A stretch of DNA of 64,000 nt from MFD09286-c1 sp963701015 (GTDB taxonomy: Bacteria > Bacteroidota > Bacteroidia > Bacteroidales > DTGW01). The stretch's first letter is position 1. Every line of letters starts with the position of its first letter. This document shows positions 36,802 to 45,480 of this stretch, one piece after another. The stretch spans positions 4,340,001 through 4,404,000 of the forward strand of contig OY969556.1 in the NCBI GenBank assembly GCA_963701015.1. Reading direction: 5' to 3'. The notes below the pieces were generated by a model, which saw nothing but the letters and a program-made list of their open reading frames with translations, was not told the origin of the DNA and ran no database searches. A program made the translations under genes and the position numbers.

Positions 36802-39243
36802 ATGTTGAGCCCAATTGACATTAAAGTTGCTTTTATAGTTTTAGCATTAATAATTATACTCATATTTCTTTGGGCATATTTACTGCGCAGGCAAGTAAAA
36901 ATTAAAACAAAGCAATTACACTATCAGTTACAAACTATACATCAACAAAACGACGAACTGAACAACTTCAAAACTAACCTTGAAAAAATGGTTTCTCAAA
37001 AATCTGGTGACCTTGAAAAGGTGGTAAAGGAATTTGAGAATAGCCAAATTATATTAAATAGTTTTATTCATCAATCTATTGAAGGTATTACAATAACCGA
37101 TGAAAATGGAAAAATAATTATATGGAATGAACGGATTTCGGAAATTACAGGAATTCCCAGAGAAGAAGCTTTAACCAAATACAATTGGGAAATAGAGTTC
37201 GAACTTAATAAAAATATGCAAATTAGTTTGAGTATTGATGAAATTAAAAAACGTATAAATAAATATTATCAGCATCTTCAGGAAAATTCAATATCATTGA
37301 ACACAGGTCAGATTAAAACAAGAAAAGATGAATTAAAATATATTGAAAGTGTAGTATTCTTAATTAAAACAAACAATCAAAAATTTTATGGACAAATATT
37401 AAAAGATATAACTGATAAGAAAAAAATTGAAGCTGAACTTGAACAATACCAGGTAAAATTAGAAAGATTATTAGCGAGCCAGACTGAAAAAAGCCTTGTA
37501 TTAAGCCAGCATTTGAGTTATGTATTTGAAAATGCTTCTGACTATATAGCTATTTTTGAGATTTCAAATAATAAAATAATTTTAGCTAATTGCAATGCCA
37601 ATTGGGCAAGATCATTAGGATCAACAATTACTGAATTAATTGGCAAACCGGTTGAGAAGATATTTAACAGCAACTCAATCGCCAAAATATTTGTAATTGA
37701 TTCTTTTAATAAAAAACAAACCTCCTTTTTAGAAAGTATTGAATTTATTGAAAACAATGAAATAAAATATTTAGATATAACAGCTATACCAATTTCCGAA
37801 TTATCCGATCAGGTGGCTTTATTTGCGCGTGATGTAACAAATAGGAAACTTGCATATAACCAGTTGCAGGAATCGGAAAATAAATTCTCAAATATTTTTA
37901 ATAATAGTTTAGATATAATAACACTGATTGATTATGAAACAAAGAAATATATTGATGTTAATAATGCCTATTTTAGTGCCATAGGTTTTAGTAAAGATGA
38001 AATTATAGGGAAGACTAGGGAAGAATTAAACATGTGGCACAATTTAAATGAAATGAACCAATATTATAAATTATTAAAGCAATATAACAGGGTTCAAAAT
38101 TTTGAATTGCAATGGATGGCTCAGAAAATCCCCAAACACTTTCTGGTTTCGACCGAAGTTATAATGCTAAATTCACGTAAAGCTTTACTTACCACAAGCA
38201 GGGATATAGACGATTTTAAGAAGGTTTCAATTGCTTTGCAGGAAAGTGAAGAAAAATTCCGAAATATATTCAATTCAAGTGCCGATGTAATTATAATATT
38301 AGATTTTAATAAGCGAATAATTGATACCAATGTTACTTTTTACGAACCGCTTGGATATACACGAGATGAAGCAATAAATGCTAACAGTTATCTCGATTTT
38401 GTGAAACCTGATTATCTTAACATATTAAATGAAAGATTTGAATTGCTGAAAAAGGGAATTGAAGTTCCAATATTGGAAGTTGAAATAGTATCTAAATCGG
38501 GGGCTTGTTATTATTTCGAATTGAAAAGTAAAATAATTAGTTATGGGAATGATAAAGTTGTATTGGTTTTAGCAAGAGATATAGCTGAAAGGAAAAAAAT
38601 GGAACAGAAAATTCTGGTTGCCACTATTGAGGCTGAAGAGCGTGAACGACGTAAATTAGCTGCTGATTTGCACGATGAAGTTGGTCCATTGTTATCGAGC
38701 ATGAATATGAATTTGTCATTACTGGCGCGAAAGCAAAAGGAAAATGAAAACAAAGAAATGATAGATGAAATAACATTTATTTTAAAAAATACAATTGGAA
38801 CTGTACGTGAAATTTCACATAACATAAGTCCGCAGGTTTTATCAACTTACGGGCTTGCTTCAGCCATTAATGCTTTTATTGCTGATAAAAAGAAATTAAT
38901 TGCCATAAACTTTGAAAATAGTATAGGGAATAAACGTTTTATGGAAGTGAAGGAGTTAATGTTATATAGAATTGTAAAAGAATTAGTAAATAACACTCTG
39001 AAATATGCCAACGCTTCCGAAATAAATATGAAGCTCGATATTCTGGCCAATAATAATGTTCAATTTAGTTTTCGTGATAATGGCCGTGGATTTAATACTT
39101 CTGAACTATCTTTGAAACCTAATAAGGGTCTTGGCCTATTAAATATAATAAACCGCGTAAATACCATTGGAGGACGGTATGATTTGAATTCAGCACCAGG
39201 CAAGGGATTTCAAATTGAAGTAACTTTTAAAATTGAAAACTAG
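36802..39243 (+). CDS. Multi-PAS sensor histidine kinase, HisKA_3 (NarX/DesK-type)
   Basis: An 813-residue kinase. One N-terminal membrane helix (residues about 7-27) is followed by a coiled coil (QLQTIHQQNDELNNFKTNLE) and four PAS domains (about 84-205, 240-350, 355-470 and 478-600, with GKIIIWNERISEITG and KRIIDTNVTFYEPLGYTRDE). The HisKA_3 dimerisation domain has the phospho-accepting His624 in AADLHDEVGPLLSSMN. The ATPase domain shows NNTLKYA (N-box), RDNGRGF (G1) and KGLGLLNI (G2). There is no periplasmic domain, so it senses an internal or membrane signal. The NarL-type regulator starts 2 bases after its stop codon, marking it as the partner. Confidence 0.93.
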   Translation: MLSPIDIKVAFIVLALIIILIFLWAYLLRRQVKIKTKQLHYQLQTIHQQNDELNNFKTNLEKMVSQKSGDLEKVVKEFENSQIILNSFIHQSIEGITITDENGKIIIWNERISEITGIPREEALTKYNWEIEFELNKNMQISLSIDEIKKRINKYYQHLQENSISLNTGQIKTRKDELKYIESVVFLIKTNNQKFYGQILKDITDKKKIEAELEQYQVKLERLLASQTEKSLVLSQHLSYVFENASDYIAIFEISNNKIILANCNANWARSLGSTITELIGKPVEKIFNSNSIAKIFVIDSFNKKQTSFLESIEFIENNEIKYLDITAIPISELSDQVALFARDVTNRKLAYNQLQESENKFSNIFNNSLDIITLIDYETKKYIDVNNAYFSAIGFSKDEIIGKTREELNMWHNLNEMNQYYKLLKQYNRVQNFELQWMAQKIPKHFLVSTEVIMLNSRKALLTTSRDIDDFKKVSIALQESEEKFRNIFNSSADVIIILDFNKRIIDTNVTFYEPLGYTRDEAINANSYLDFVKPDYLNILNERFELLKKGIEVPILEVEIVSKSGACYYFELKSKIISYGNDKVVLVLARDIAERKKMEQKILVATIEAEERERRKLAADLHDEVGPLLSSMNMNLSLLARKQKENENKEMIDEITFILKNTIGTVREISHNISPQVLSTYGLASAINAFIADKKKLIAINFENSIGNKRFMEVKELMLYRIVKELVNNTLKYANASEINMKLDILANNNVQFSFRDNGRGFNTSELSLKPNKGLGLLNIINRVNTIGGRYDLNSAPGKGFQIEVTFKIEN

Positions 39244-39244
39244 A

Positions 39245-39874
39245 ATGTCGAAAATAAAAATAGCAATAGTTGATGACCATAAAATTCTACGCGAAGGTTT
39301 AAAACGCATTCTTATTGATATGGGCAATTTAGATGTTGTTATTGAAGCTTCGAACGGTGATGAATTTATTAGACAACTGGAATATATTCAACCCGATTTA
39401 GCTATTGTTGATATTAATATGCCTGTTATGAATGGCAGTGAAACTGTGAAAATTGCAAAACAAAAGTTTCCCAATATTAAAATTATTATCCTTTCAATGC
39501 ATAGTAGCGAGGACTATTATAATACTTTTAATGAGTTAGGCGTTGATGGATATTTATTAAAGGAATCGGATTATGAAGAATTATCACGTGCAATTAAAGC
39601 TGTTATTGCAGGTGGTAAATTTTATTCCCAGGAATTGTTAATGGGTTTACTTACTCACCGTAATCCAGAATCGAATATTAATTTAACAAAGCGCGAAAAA
39701 GAAATTCTCAAATTATTATGTTCCGGACTTTCAACACAGGAAATTGCCGATAAACTATTTTTAAGCATGCGAACAGTTGAAAAATACAGGTCCGACATGC
39801 TTATAAAAACGGGTGTTGCAAATTCTATTAGTTTAGTTTTATACGCAATTAAAAATGGATTAGTAGAATTATAA
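39245..39874 (+). CDS. NarL/FixJ-type response regulator
   Basis: The ATG at 39245 begins a 209-residue regulator (an upstream in-frame ATG at 39233 lies inside the kinase gene). The receiver domain spans about 3-120 with acidic pair VDD (10-11), phospho-acceptor Asp56 (AIVDINMPVMNG), and Lys in YLLKESDY. The LuxR-type DNA-binding domain covers about 145-205 (LTKREKEILKLLCSGLSTQE IADKL, TVEKYRSDMLIKTG). HisKA_3 kinases pair with NarL regulators as a rule, so the neighbouring kinase is almost certainly its partner. Target genes are unknown; the giant surface protein divergent from the kinase is one candidate. Confidence 0.94.
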   Translation: MSKIKIAIVDDHKILREGLKRILIDMGNLDVVIEASNGDEFIRQLEYIQPDLAIVDINMPVMNGSETVKIAKQKFPNIKIIILSMHSSEDYYNTFNELGVDGYLLKESDYEELSRAIKAVIAGGKFYSQELLMGLLTHRNPESNINLTKREKEILKLLCSGLSTQEIADKLFLSMRTVEKYRSDMLIKTGVANSISLVLYAIKNGLVEL

Positions 39875-40008
39875 TATCGTATTTGTACTATATTTTTAAT
39901 TGAAAAACTACTAGGCTATTGTTCGGTATTCCCTTAGAAAACTAAGTGCTAATTATATATTTTTGAGCAAACTGTTGATTTACATTTGCAACGATATATT
40001 AATTGACA

Positions 40009-40392
40009 ATGGAATTACTTCGCGAGAAATATAATATTTTAATTGTTGACGACAGTCAGGTCTTTATTAATTCATTTATTAGGCTTATACGTGATGCTGT
40101 TAGCGATTGTATTGAAAATATTTCATATGCAAATTCAGGTGAAGAAGGCTTATTGAAACTAAATGAAGAAATATACGATTTCGTTTTCGTTGATATTGAT
40201 ATGCCTGGCATTGATGGATTGAACATGACAAAACTGTTTAATATGGATAATTACCGCCAAAAAACAAAAGTTATAGCGGTTTCATTTCACAACGAATTTG
40301 AATACTTAAAGCAAATGCTAGAAGCCGGAGCTTCAAAATATTTGGTCAAAGATCAAATAGATTACGATAGCATTATAAAAATATTCAAATAA
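40009..40392 (+). CDS. Stand-alone receiver domain protein (CheY-like)
   Basis: A 127-residue single-domain response regulator from the ATG at 40009 (a TTG two codons earlier is possible). It has the acidic pair IVDD (14-15), phospho-acceptor Asp62 in VFVDIDMPGIDG, a Ser in AVSFHN and the conserved Lys in YLVKDQI. There is no output domain, so it either relays phosphate or binds a target directly. It lies 134 bases after the NarL regulator in the same direction and could share the multi-PAS kinase. Confidence 0.9.
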   Translation: MELLREKYNILIVDDSQVFINSFIRLIRDAVSDCIENISYANSGEEGLLKLNEEIYDFVFVDIDMPGIDGLNMTKLFNMDNYRQKTKVIAVSFHNEFEYLKQMLEAGASKYLVKDQIDYDSIIKIFK

Positions 40393-40516
40393 ATTCCCCT
40401 TACTTTTTTACATATAATACTCAAATTGCATATAAGCCAGAATGCCTGTGTAGAAAAGGTGCTAATATTCACAATTTTATTCTAATTATATACTTATATT
40501 GTTATAATGATTCAAT

Positions 40517-40548
40517 ATATTCTTATTAAAATTATTTAATAAGAATAT
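40517..40548. terminator. AT-rich hairpin between convergent genes
   Basis: A perfect 14-bp inverted repeat (ATATTCTTATTAAA, 40517-40530; mirror 40535-40548) with a 4-nt ATTA loop lies between the receiver gene and the GH53 gene. Its position suits a bidirectional terminator, though the stem has almost no G or C. Confidence 0.5.
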
Positions 40549-40570
40549 GCAAATAATTAATTGCCGCAAA

Positions 40571-41854
40571 TTACCTTACAACCAATGTTTTTACTACCTT
40601 TTGATAGGCATTGTCAATTTGAACAAAATATACTCCGGAATTTAAATTTAGATTACTAAATTTTTCATTATTATTAATATTTCTTTCAAAAAGGACATTT
40701 CCATTAATATTTAATATTTTAATAGCTGATTTACCATAAACACCACTTAAACTAAGAGATTGCAAATTGCTATCCAATGGATTTGGATAAATGTTTAAAT
40801 CTGATATTTTTCTACTTGGTATAATTGATGTTGAATCGGTATGCTTTATACCTAAAAATGCGTCCATTGCCAAAGATGGCCTGCCATTTGCATTCCATGC
40901 TCCTAAATTATATCCCTGCCAGTTATAACATTCAGGTTCCCAATAAAAAACACCAAGGCCATTAACCGATTTTGTTTTGGCAATTAAGTCTAAAAGGAAA
41001 TTATTTGCTGCAATTGCTTGATTATATATATATCCTGTTTCAACTATCATTACTTTTTTATTGTATCTTGCAATCATGTCTTTCATATTAGCAAGACATT
41101 TATTATCATCAGTTGCCCAGGGCAAATTTGCCCAATAGGGATATTGCGACATCCCAATAATATCCCATTTTGCACCGTTCTTTTTTAAACCATCGAACAT
41201 CCAACGAAACATACTATTGTCGTAACCATTGGAAAGATGAACAATTACCAAAATTGAACTATCAATTGCCTTTACAGCATTATATCCATTAAGTATCATA
41301 TTTGCAAAATAATTCATATGATTAGATGCATTACCATCAGGCCATAACATTCCATTATTGGTTTCGTTACCTATTTGTACCCATTTTGGTATTATACCAA
41401 TTTGCTTTAATGTGTCCAACACATTATAAGTATGATTATATATATCTGTATATAGTTTTGAAATGGAATCGGTTGCCCACGCTGCTGGTTTTGTTTGATG
41501 ACTTGGATCGGCCCATGTATCACTATAATGAAAATCTATTAATATTTTGAAACCCATGCTATCTGCACGATGTGCCATAGTAGCCACATCTTTTTTACTG
41601 CACCATTTTGATGTAGGATTTACCCATACTCTGAATCTTAAAGCATTTATTCCTTTTTCTTTTAATATTTGCATACAGTTTTCCTGTACCCCGGAATCGT
41701 TATAAAACTTATATCCTGAAGCTTCCATTTGTGATAACCAACCAATATCGGCACCGTTAGCAAATTCAGTTGAATCAGTTTGACAAAATCCATAAATAGA
41801 AACAGTAGATATAATTGCCAGCAAATAATACTTTAAGACATTCTTATTTTTCAT
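40571..41854 (-). CDS. GH53 arabinogalactan endo-beta-1,4-galactanase with T9SS tail
   Basis: A 427-residue secreted enzyme. The signal peptide ends FCQTD; the catalytic domain (about 27-345) follows GH53: GADIGWLSQMEASGYKF, INALRFRVWVNP and ILIDFHYSDTWADPSHQTKP AAW. The acid/base is Glu164 in QIGNETNNGMLWPDG and the nucleophile is Glu272 in VMIVETGY. GH53 enzymes cut beta-1,4-galactan, the side chain of pectin and type I arabinogalactan. The C-terminal ~75 residues (LNIYPNPLDSNLQ to VVKTLVVR) form a type A T9SS sorting domain, so the enzyme is probably displayed on the cell surface. It ends the utilization locus and appears to have its own promoter at 41889-41922. Confidence 0.94.
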   Translation of the reverse strand: MKNKNVLKYYLLAIISTVSIYGFCQTDSTEFANGADIGWLSQMEASGYKFYNDSGVQENCMQILKEKGINALRFRVWVNPTSKWCSKKDVATMAHRADSMGFKILIDFHYSDTWADPSHQTKPAAWATDSISKLYTDIYNHTYNVLDTLKQIGIIPKWVQIGNETNNGMLWPDGNASNHMNYFANMILNGYNAVKAIDSSILVIVHLSNGYDNSMFRWMFDGLKKNGAKWDIIGMSQYPYWANLPWATDDNKCLANMKDMIARYNKKVMIVETGYIYNQAIAANNFLLDLIAKTKSVNGLGVFYWEPECYNWQGYNLGAWNANGRPSLAMDAFLGIKHTDSTSIIPSRKISDLNIYPNPLDSNLQSLSLSGVYGKSAIKILNINGNVLFERNINNNEKFSNLNLNSGVYFVQIDNAYQKVVKTLVVR

Positions 41855-41888
41855 ATTTTTATATATTATGATTATTTCATTTAAATTT

Positions 41889-41922
41889 CAAATATACATT
41901 GTCATTTAAAATTTAATACAAA
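41889..41922 (-). promoter_or_regulatory. Promoter candidate for the GH53 galactanase
   Basis: On the minus strand TTTG (41922-41919), 22 bases, then TATATTTG (41896-41889), an exact TAnnTTTG. It lies 35 bases before the ATG. Together with the terminator at 42033-42071 it suggests that GH53 is transcribed separately. Confidence 0.5.
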
Positions 41923-42032
41923 TTGAAGAAATTACATATATCTTTTTAAATATAGAAATATTTATTTGTGAAATTATCTATAAAAACTGTAACCTGATTT
42001 TTATTTATAAGGCTTCAGCATTGTTTTAAAAA

Positions 42033-42071
42033 AATGACATTCCCGATATTTGAATTTTCAGGAATGTCATT
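42033..42071 (-). terminator. Rho-independent terminator after the small T9SS protein
   Basis: An 11-bp inverted repeat AATGACATTCC (42033-42043) / GGAATGTCATT (42061-42071), 17-nt loop, followed on the minus strand by a run of seven T. It lies 9 bases after the stop at 42081. Confidence 0.85.
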
Positions 42072-42080
42072 GTAATTTAA

Positions 42081-42854
42081 TTAGCGTTTAATCAATTTCG
42101 AATTGATAGTTTTACCATTCGTTCCTTCAATTTGGATTAAATATATTCCGTTTGATATGGTACAAATATCAATACTTGATTGGCCATTAACCTTAAGCTG
42201 TTTTACAATTTGTCCGGTAATATCAACTATTTTGATATTACTAACTTGCGCAGCATTTTTAAGATTAATTATATTATCAGCTGGATTTGGGAAAAAGCTT
42301 AATTCATTTTTATTAGATACTTGGTTAATTCCTGTATATACAGATGGATTACCATTATCTAAAGCAGGACATTCTCCCCAAAAATATGCAAGGCTCATAT
42401 CAGTTGTGCCAAATTTAATAGCCCTGTTAACACCCCAGGCAATGTTGCATGGTGCGCCTACAGTTTCACCTAAGTCCCAACTTCCGGCAAGTGAAAAGTA
42501 CCAAAAAGCTGAATCGTGTGCCATTTCAGAATTTCCTTGTGTACTTGCCGACGAATCTACCAATGATCCCGGTTTGTAATGGAAAGTAATTTTATACCAA
42601 ATTGTATCGCCTCTTAATTTTCCGACGGAATCTAAAGGCATATGCCACCAAAAATCACTGGTACCATGTTTAATAGGTGCTGTAAAATCACCAGTAACCC
42701 AAACTCCTCCTGCAGAAGCATTGTATAATGAATCGTTGATCCCACACCACAGTGTAACTGCAATAGAATCAGCTTGTGTTGCGGCTTTGGTTGTTTTAGT
42801 TGTAAACCCTATTACAATAATAAACAACATTAAATACAAGTAGCTCTTTTTCAT
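42081..42854 (-). CDS. Small secreted protein with T9SS tail, possible glycan-binding protein
   Basis: A 257-residue protein with a signal peptide (ending KTTKAATQ) and a ~150-residue domain I do not recognise. Segments such as GGVWVTGDFTAPI, DFWWHMPLDSVGKLRGDTIW YKITF and DSAFWYFSLAGSW are rich in aromatic residues on predicted strands, like carbohydrate-binding beta-sandwiches. The C-terminus (ELSFFPNPADNIINLK to NSKLIKR) is a type A T9SS sorting domain. It follows the GH2 gene by 46 bases. In the comparable galactan locus of B. thetaiotaomicron I recall a SusE-like surface glycan-binding lipoprotein in this part of the cluster. A binding role is therefore inferred, not shown. Confidence 0.7.
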   Translation of the reverse strand: MKKSYLYLMLFIIVIGFTTKTTKAATQADSIAVTLWCGINDSLYNASAGGVWVTGDFTAPIKHGTSDFWWHMPLDSVGKLRGDTIWYKITFHYKPGSLVDSSASTQGNSEMAHDSAFWYFSLAGSWDLGETVGAPCNIAWGVNRAIKFGTTDMSLAYFWGECPALDNGNPSVYTGINQVSNKNELSFFPNPADNIINLKNAAQVSNIKIVDITGQIVKQLKVNGQSSIDICTISNGIYLIQIEGTNGKTINSKLIKR

Positions 42855-42900
42855 AATTTTAAAATTTAGTTAATAAATAGAATATTTAATTTGTGAACAT

Positions 42901-45273
42901 TTATTTAATATTAATCTTAGCTAAATCACTTTTTAATCCCAAACTTGCTGCTGTAATTTTTATTTTTTCCTTTTGTGTTCCCACTTTTAAAAGTACTGCG
43001 GCAATGCCAGCTTTTGCTTTTATTTGATTTTCGCCTATAATTTTACAATCCCCTTCAACTGAAAATTTTACAATATTTGTGTCATTAGGAATTATAGTGC
43101 CATTTTTGTCGATAATTGAGGCATATATAAATACTACATCATTACAGCCTGCCTGTATTTTTTTACCACTTTCATCAACACTAATTTTTAAACCATTAGG
43201 TTTTTGCGCAGAAATTCTTTTGTTGAATGCAACAGATTGTTTGTTTATATAACCGATTGCCTTAATTTCACCAGGCTTATAATTTTTTATTTCAAATATA
43301 AATGGAGCATGGTTTAGAGCATCGGAATATTGGTTAATAGTAGGTTTTTGTTTTCCTAAGCTTATATTATTTAAAAAAAGTTCAACTTCGTCACAATTAC
43401 TATATACAGTAACATTTTTATAACTTGAATCGGACCAATTGTTGGCTATATAAACCATAGGTCTGCTAAATGTAGTATCTGCCGTGCTATATGGGTCAAT
43501 TTGGCTTTGATAAAAATAAAACGATTGCTTAGGGAGCCGCGTAATATCCATTATACCGGAAGATTCAATTTCGGAAGAATAACCGCGATTGTAATCGAAC
43601 ATTAACCAATTAGCATCACCAACTATATTTCCTTTAAGGTTGTCGTTATGGGCATCCTGAAAATTGAGCGACTGCTGAGCTAAACGTTCTTGACCATTTT
43701 CACGAAATTGACGCGATGTACGATCGGTTTCTTTTAAATCTTTAAATTCAGTCTGGTTAAAACCGGCGTTTTGTGCGTAATATTCCCAATCGCCATATTC
43801 AGCAATAATTAATGGTTTGTTTTTATTACAATTTTTCCAATAATCTGGGGCTTTAGCATGTTGTCGGGCTGGTATAAATATATCGTAAACATCATCGATC
43901 CAACCGCAGGTATATACATCTTTATAAGGCAATTCGTCATGAACGGTTTTTTGGGCCTTCTTCATGAATGAATGGCTCATTTGAGTTTCATTTAAAGCAG
44001 CTTCCCAAAGAAATATACAGGCATGGTTTCTATCACGATGAATCATATCTCGCAAGTTTTGAATACTATTTGCCTGAAATTGTTCGTTACCAAAATATTG
44101 CCAACCCGGCAATGAATTCATTACTATAATTCCCAATTCATCACAGGCATCCAAAAATGCTGGTGATGGAGGATAATGGGAACATCGAACAAAATTGAAA
44201 CCGGCCAGTTTAATTTTATAAGCATCACGGTATTGTGCATTATTGGACAATGCATAACCAATATATGGATATTCCTGATGACGGTTTGTTCCCCTTAACT
44301 TTACTTTATTTCCGTTTAAAAGCAATCCATTTGAAGCATCAATTGAAAAAGTACGAATGCCAATTTTTAATGAAGCCGTATCGGTTTCCTTTTCTTTTGA
44401 ATAAATGCTTGTTGTTAAATTGTACAAATAAGGATTGGAAGGGCTCCAAAGGTTTGGATGATGTATTTTAGTTTTCTGAATTATAGAAATTGAACTATTT
44501 GAACCAATTATAGTATCTGTTTTTTCGAAAGCTATTAATTTTCCGTTTTTTGCAACAATTTTGGAATTTAACAAGAATGTATCTGCAATTGGATTGTCAT
44601 TTTTTATTTCAGTTTTTACAAATATTGTTGCTGAATCGTTCGTAACATTTTCGAACCAAACCATTATACCACCACTTGCTACTTTATTTTCGGCTACAGC
44701 ATTGGTGATATAAAGTTTATCGCTGATTAAAAGTTTTACATCCCTGTATAATCCGCTGTAATAATTGAAATCTAAGTCTTTTAATGGTTTTCCGGGTGGA
44801 ATTACCGGATTGTCTTCATTGCTGAGTTTTACCAAAATTGAATTTTCTTTTCCAAAATAAATTTTATCTGAAACATCAATACTGAAAGGCAAATAGCCGC
44901 CTAAATGTTTTGCAAAATATTCCCCATTGATATATATATCGGCATCGTTCATGGCTGCGCCAAATTGAATAACAACATGTTTGCCTTTATATTCAACAGG
45001 TAAAGTGAAAAATTTTCGGTAAAAACATATCCCTTGCCATTGCTTTTGCTTGGTAACAAGAGGCTCTATATTTGCTGTATGTGGTAAACTTACGGTTTCC
45101 CATCTTATATTTTTCGTTTCTTTTTGAATTAAACCAGGGCGGAACGTTGTATCTATATCCTTTACAAATTCCCAATCGGCGTTAAAATTTAATTCGGAAG
45201 CATTTAAAATGCCAAAATTCATTACTATATTTTGAGCCAGAATAAGTGTATATATTTTGAAAAAATATTTCAT
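42901..45273 (-). CDS. Glycoside hydrolase family 2, beta-galactosidase-like
   Basis: A 790-residue exported enzyme with a signal peptide (ending about NASE), a GH2 sugar-binding domain (FYRKFFTLPVEYKGKHVVIQ, DADIYINGEYFAKHLGGYLP), an immunoglobulin-like domain and the TIM barrel. The barrel holds RGTNRHQEYPYIGYAL, FVRCSHYPPSPAFLDACDEL, acid/base Glu429 in LWEAALNETQ and nucleophile Glu492 in IIAEYGDWE. C-terminal beta domains (DUF4982-like, and an Ig-like tail ending DLAKINIK) follow. Family members release galactose or other terminal sugars. Between SusD and GH53 genes, the likely substrate is beta-1,4-galactooligosaccharide. No T9SS tail is seen, so it is probably periplasmic. Confidence 0.9.
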   Translation of the reverse strand: MKYFFKIYTLILAQNIVMNFGILNASELNFNADWEFVKDIDTTFRPGLIQKETKNIRWETVSLPHTANIEPLVTKQKQWQGICFYRKFFTLPVEYKGKHVVIQFGAAMNDADIYINGEYFAKHLGGYLPFSIDVSDKIYFGKENSILVKLSNEDNPVIPPGKPLKDLDFNYYSGLYRDVKLLISDKLYITNAVAENKVASGGIMVWFENVTNDSATIFVKTEIKNDNPIADTFLLNSKIVAKNGKLIAFEKTDTIIGSNSSISIIQKTKIHHPNLWSPSNPYLYNLTTSIYSKEKETDTASLKIGIRTFSIDASNGLLLNGNKVKLRGTNRHQEYPYIGYALSNNAQYRDAYKIKLAGFNFVRCSHYPPSPAFLDACDELGIIVMNSLPGWQYFGNEQFQANSIQNLRDMIHRDRNHACIFLWEAALNETQMSHSFMKKAQKTVHDELPYKDVYTCGWIDDVYDIFIPARQHAKAPDYWKNCNKNKPLIIAEYGDWEYYAQNAGFNQTEFKDLKETDRTSRQFRENGQERLAQQSLNFQDAHNDNLKGNIVGDANWLMFDYNRGYSSEIESSGIMDITRLPKQSFYFYQSQIDPYSTADTTFSRPMVYIANNWSDSSYKNVTVYSNCDEVELFLNNISLGKQKPTINQYSDALNHAPFIFEIKNYKPGEIKAIGYINKQSVAFNKRISAQKPNGLKISVDESGKKIQAGCNDVVFIYASIIDKNGTIIPNDTNIVKFSVEGDCKIIGENQIKAKAGIAAVLLKVGTQKEKIKITAASLGLKSDLAKINIK

Positions 45274-45355
45274 TCTAAATTTTTAAATACCACATTCAAA
45301 TATTTCAATTCGAAACTCCATTACGCTATAATTGACAAATATCTTTAAATACATG

Positions 45356-45399
45356 TTTGGAAAGTTGGGGTGCACCCTAAACCCGCACCCCATTCCAAA
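45356..45399. promoter_or_regulatory. GC-rich intercistronic hairpin between susD and the GH2 gene
   Basis: Two nested stems: TTTGGAA (45356-45362) with TTCCAAA (45393-45399), and GGGGTGC (45367-45373) with GCACCCC (45385-45391). It stands out as a GC-rich island. No T-run follows on the minus strand, so it may stabilise or partly attenuate the transcript and not fully terminate it. Confidence 0.65.
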
Positions 45400-45480
45400 A
45401 TTTAACTATTAACTTATTCAGAACAATTCGATAATGAATCAAAAAATAATTACTATTGATCGCAACAATACAAAACCATT

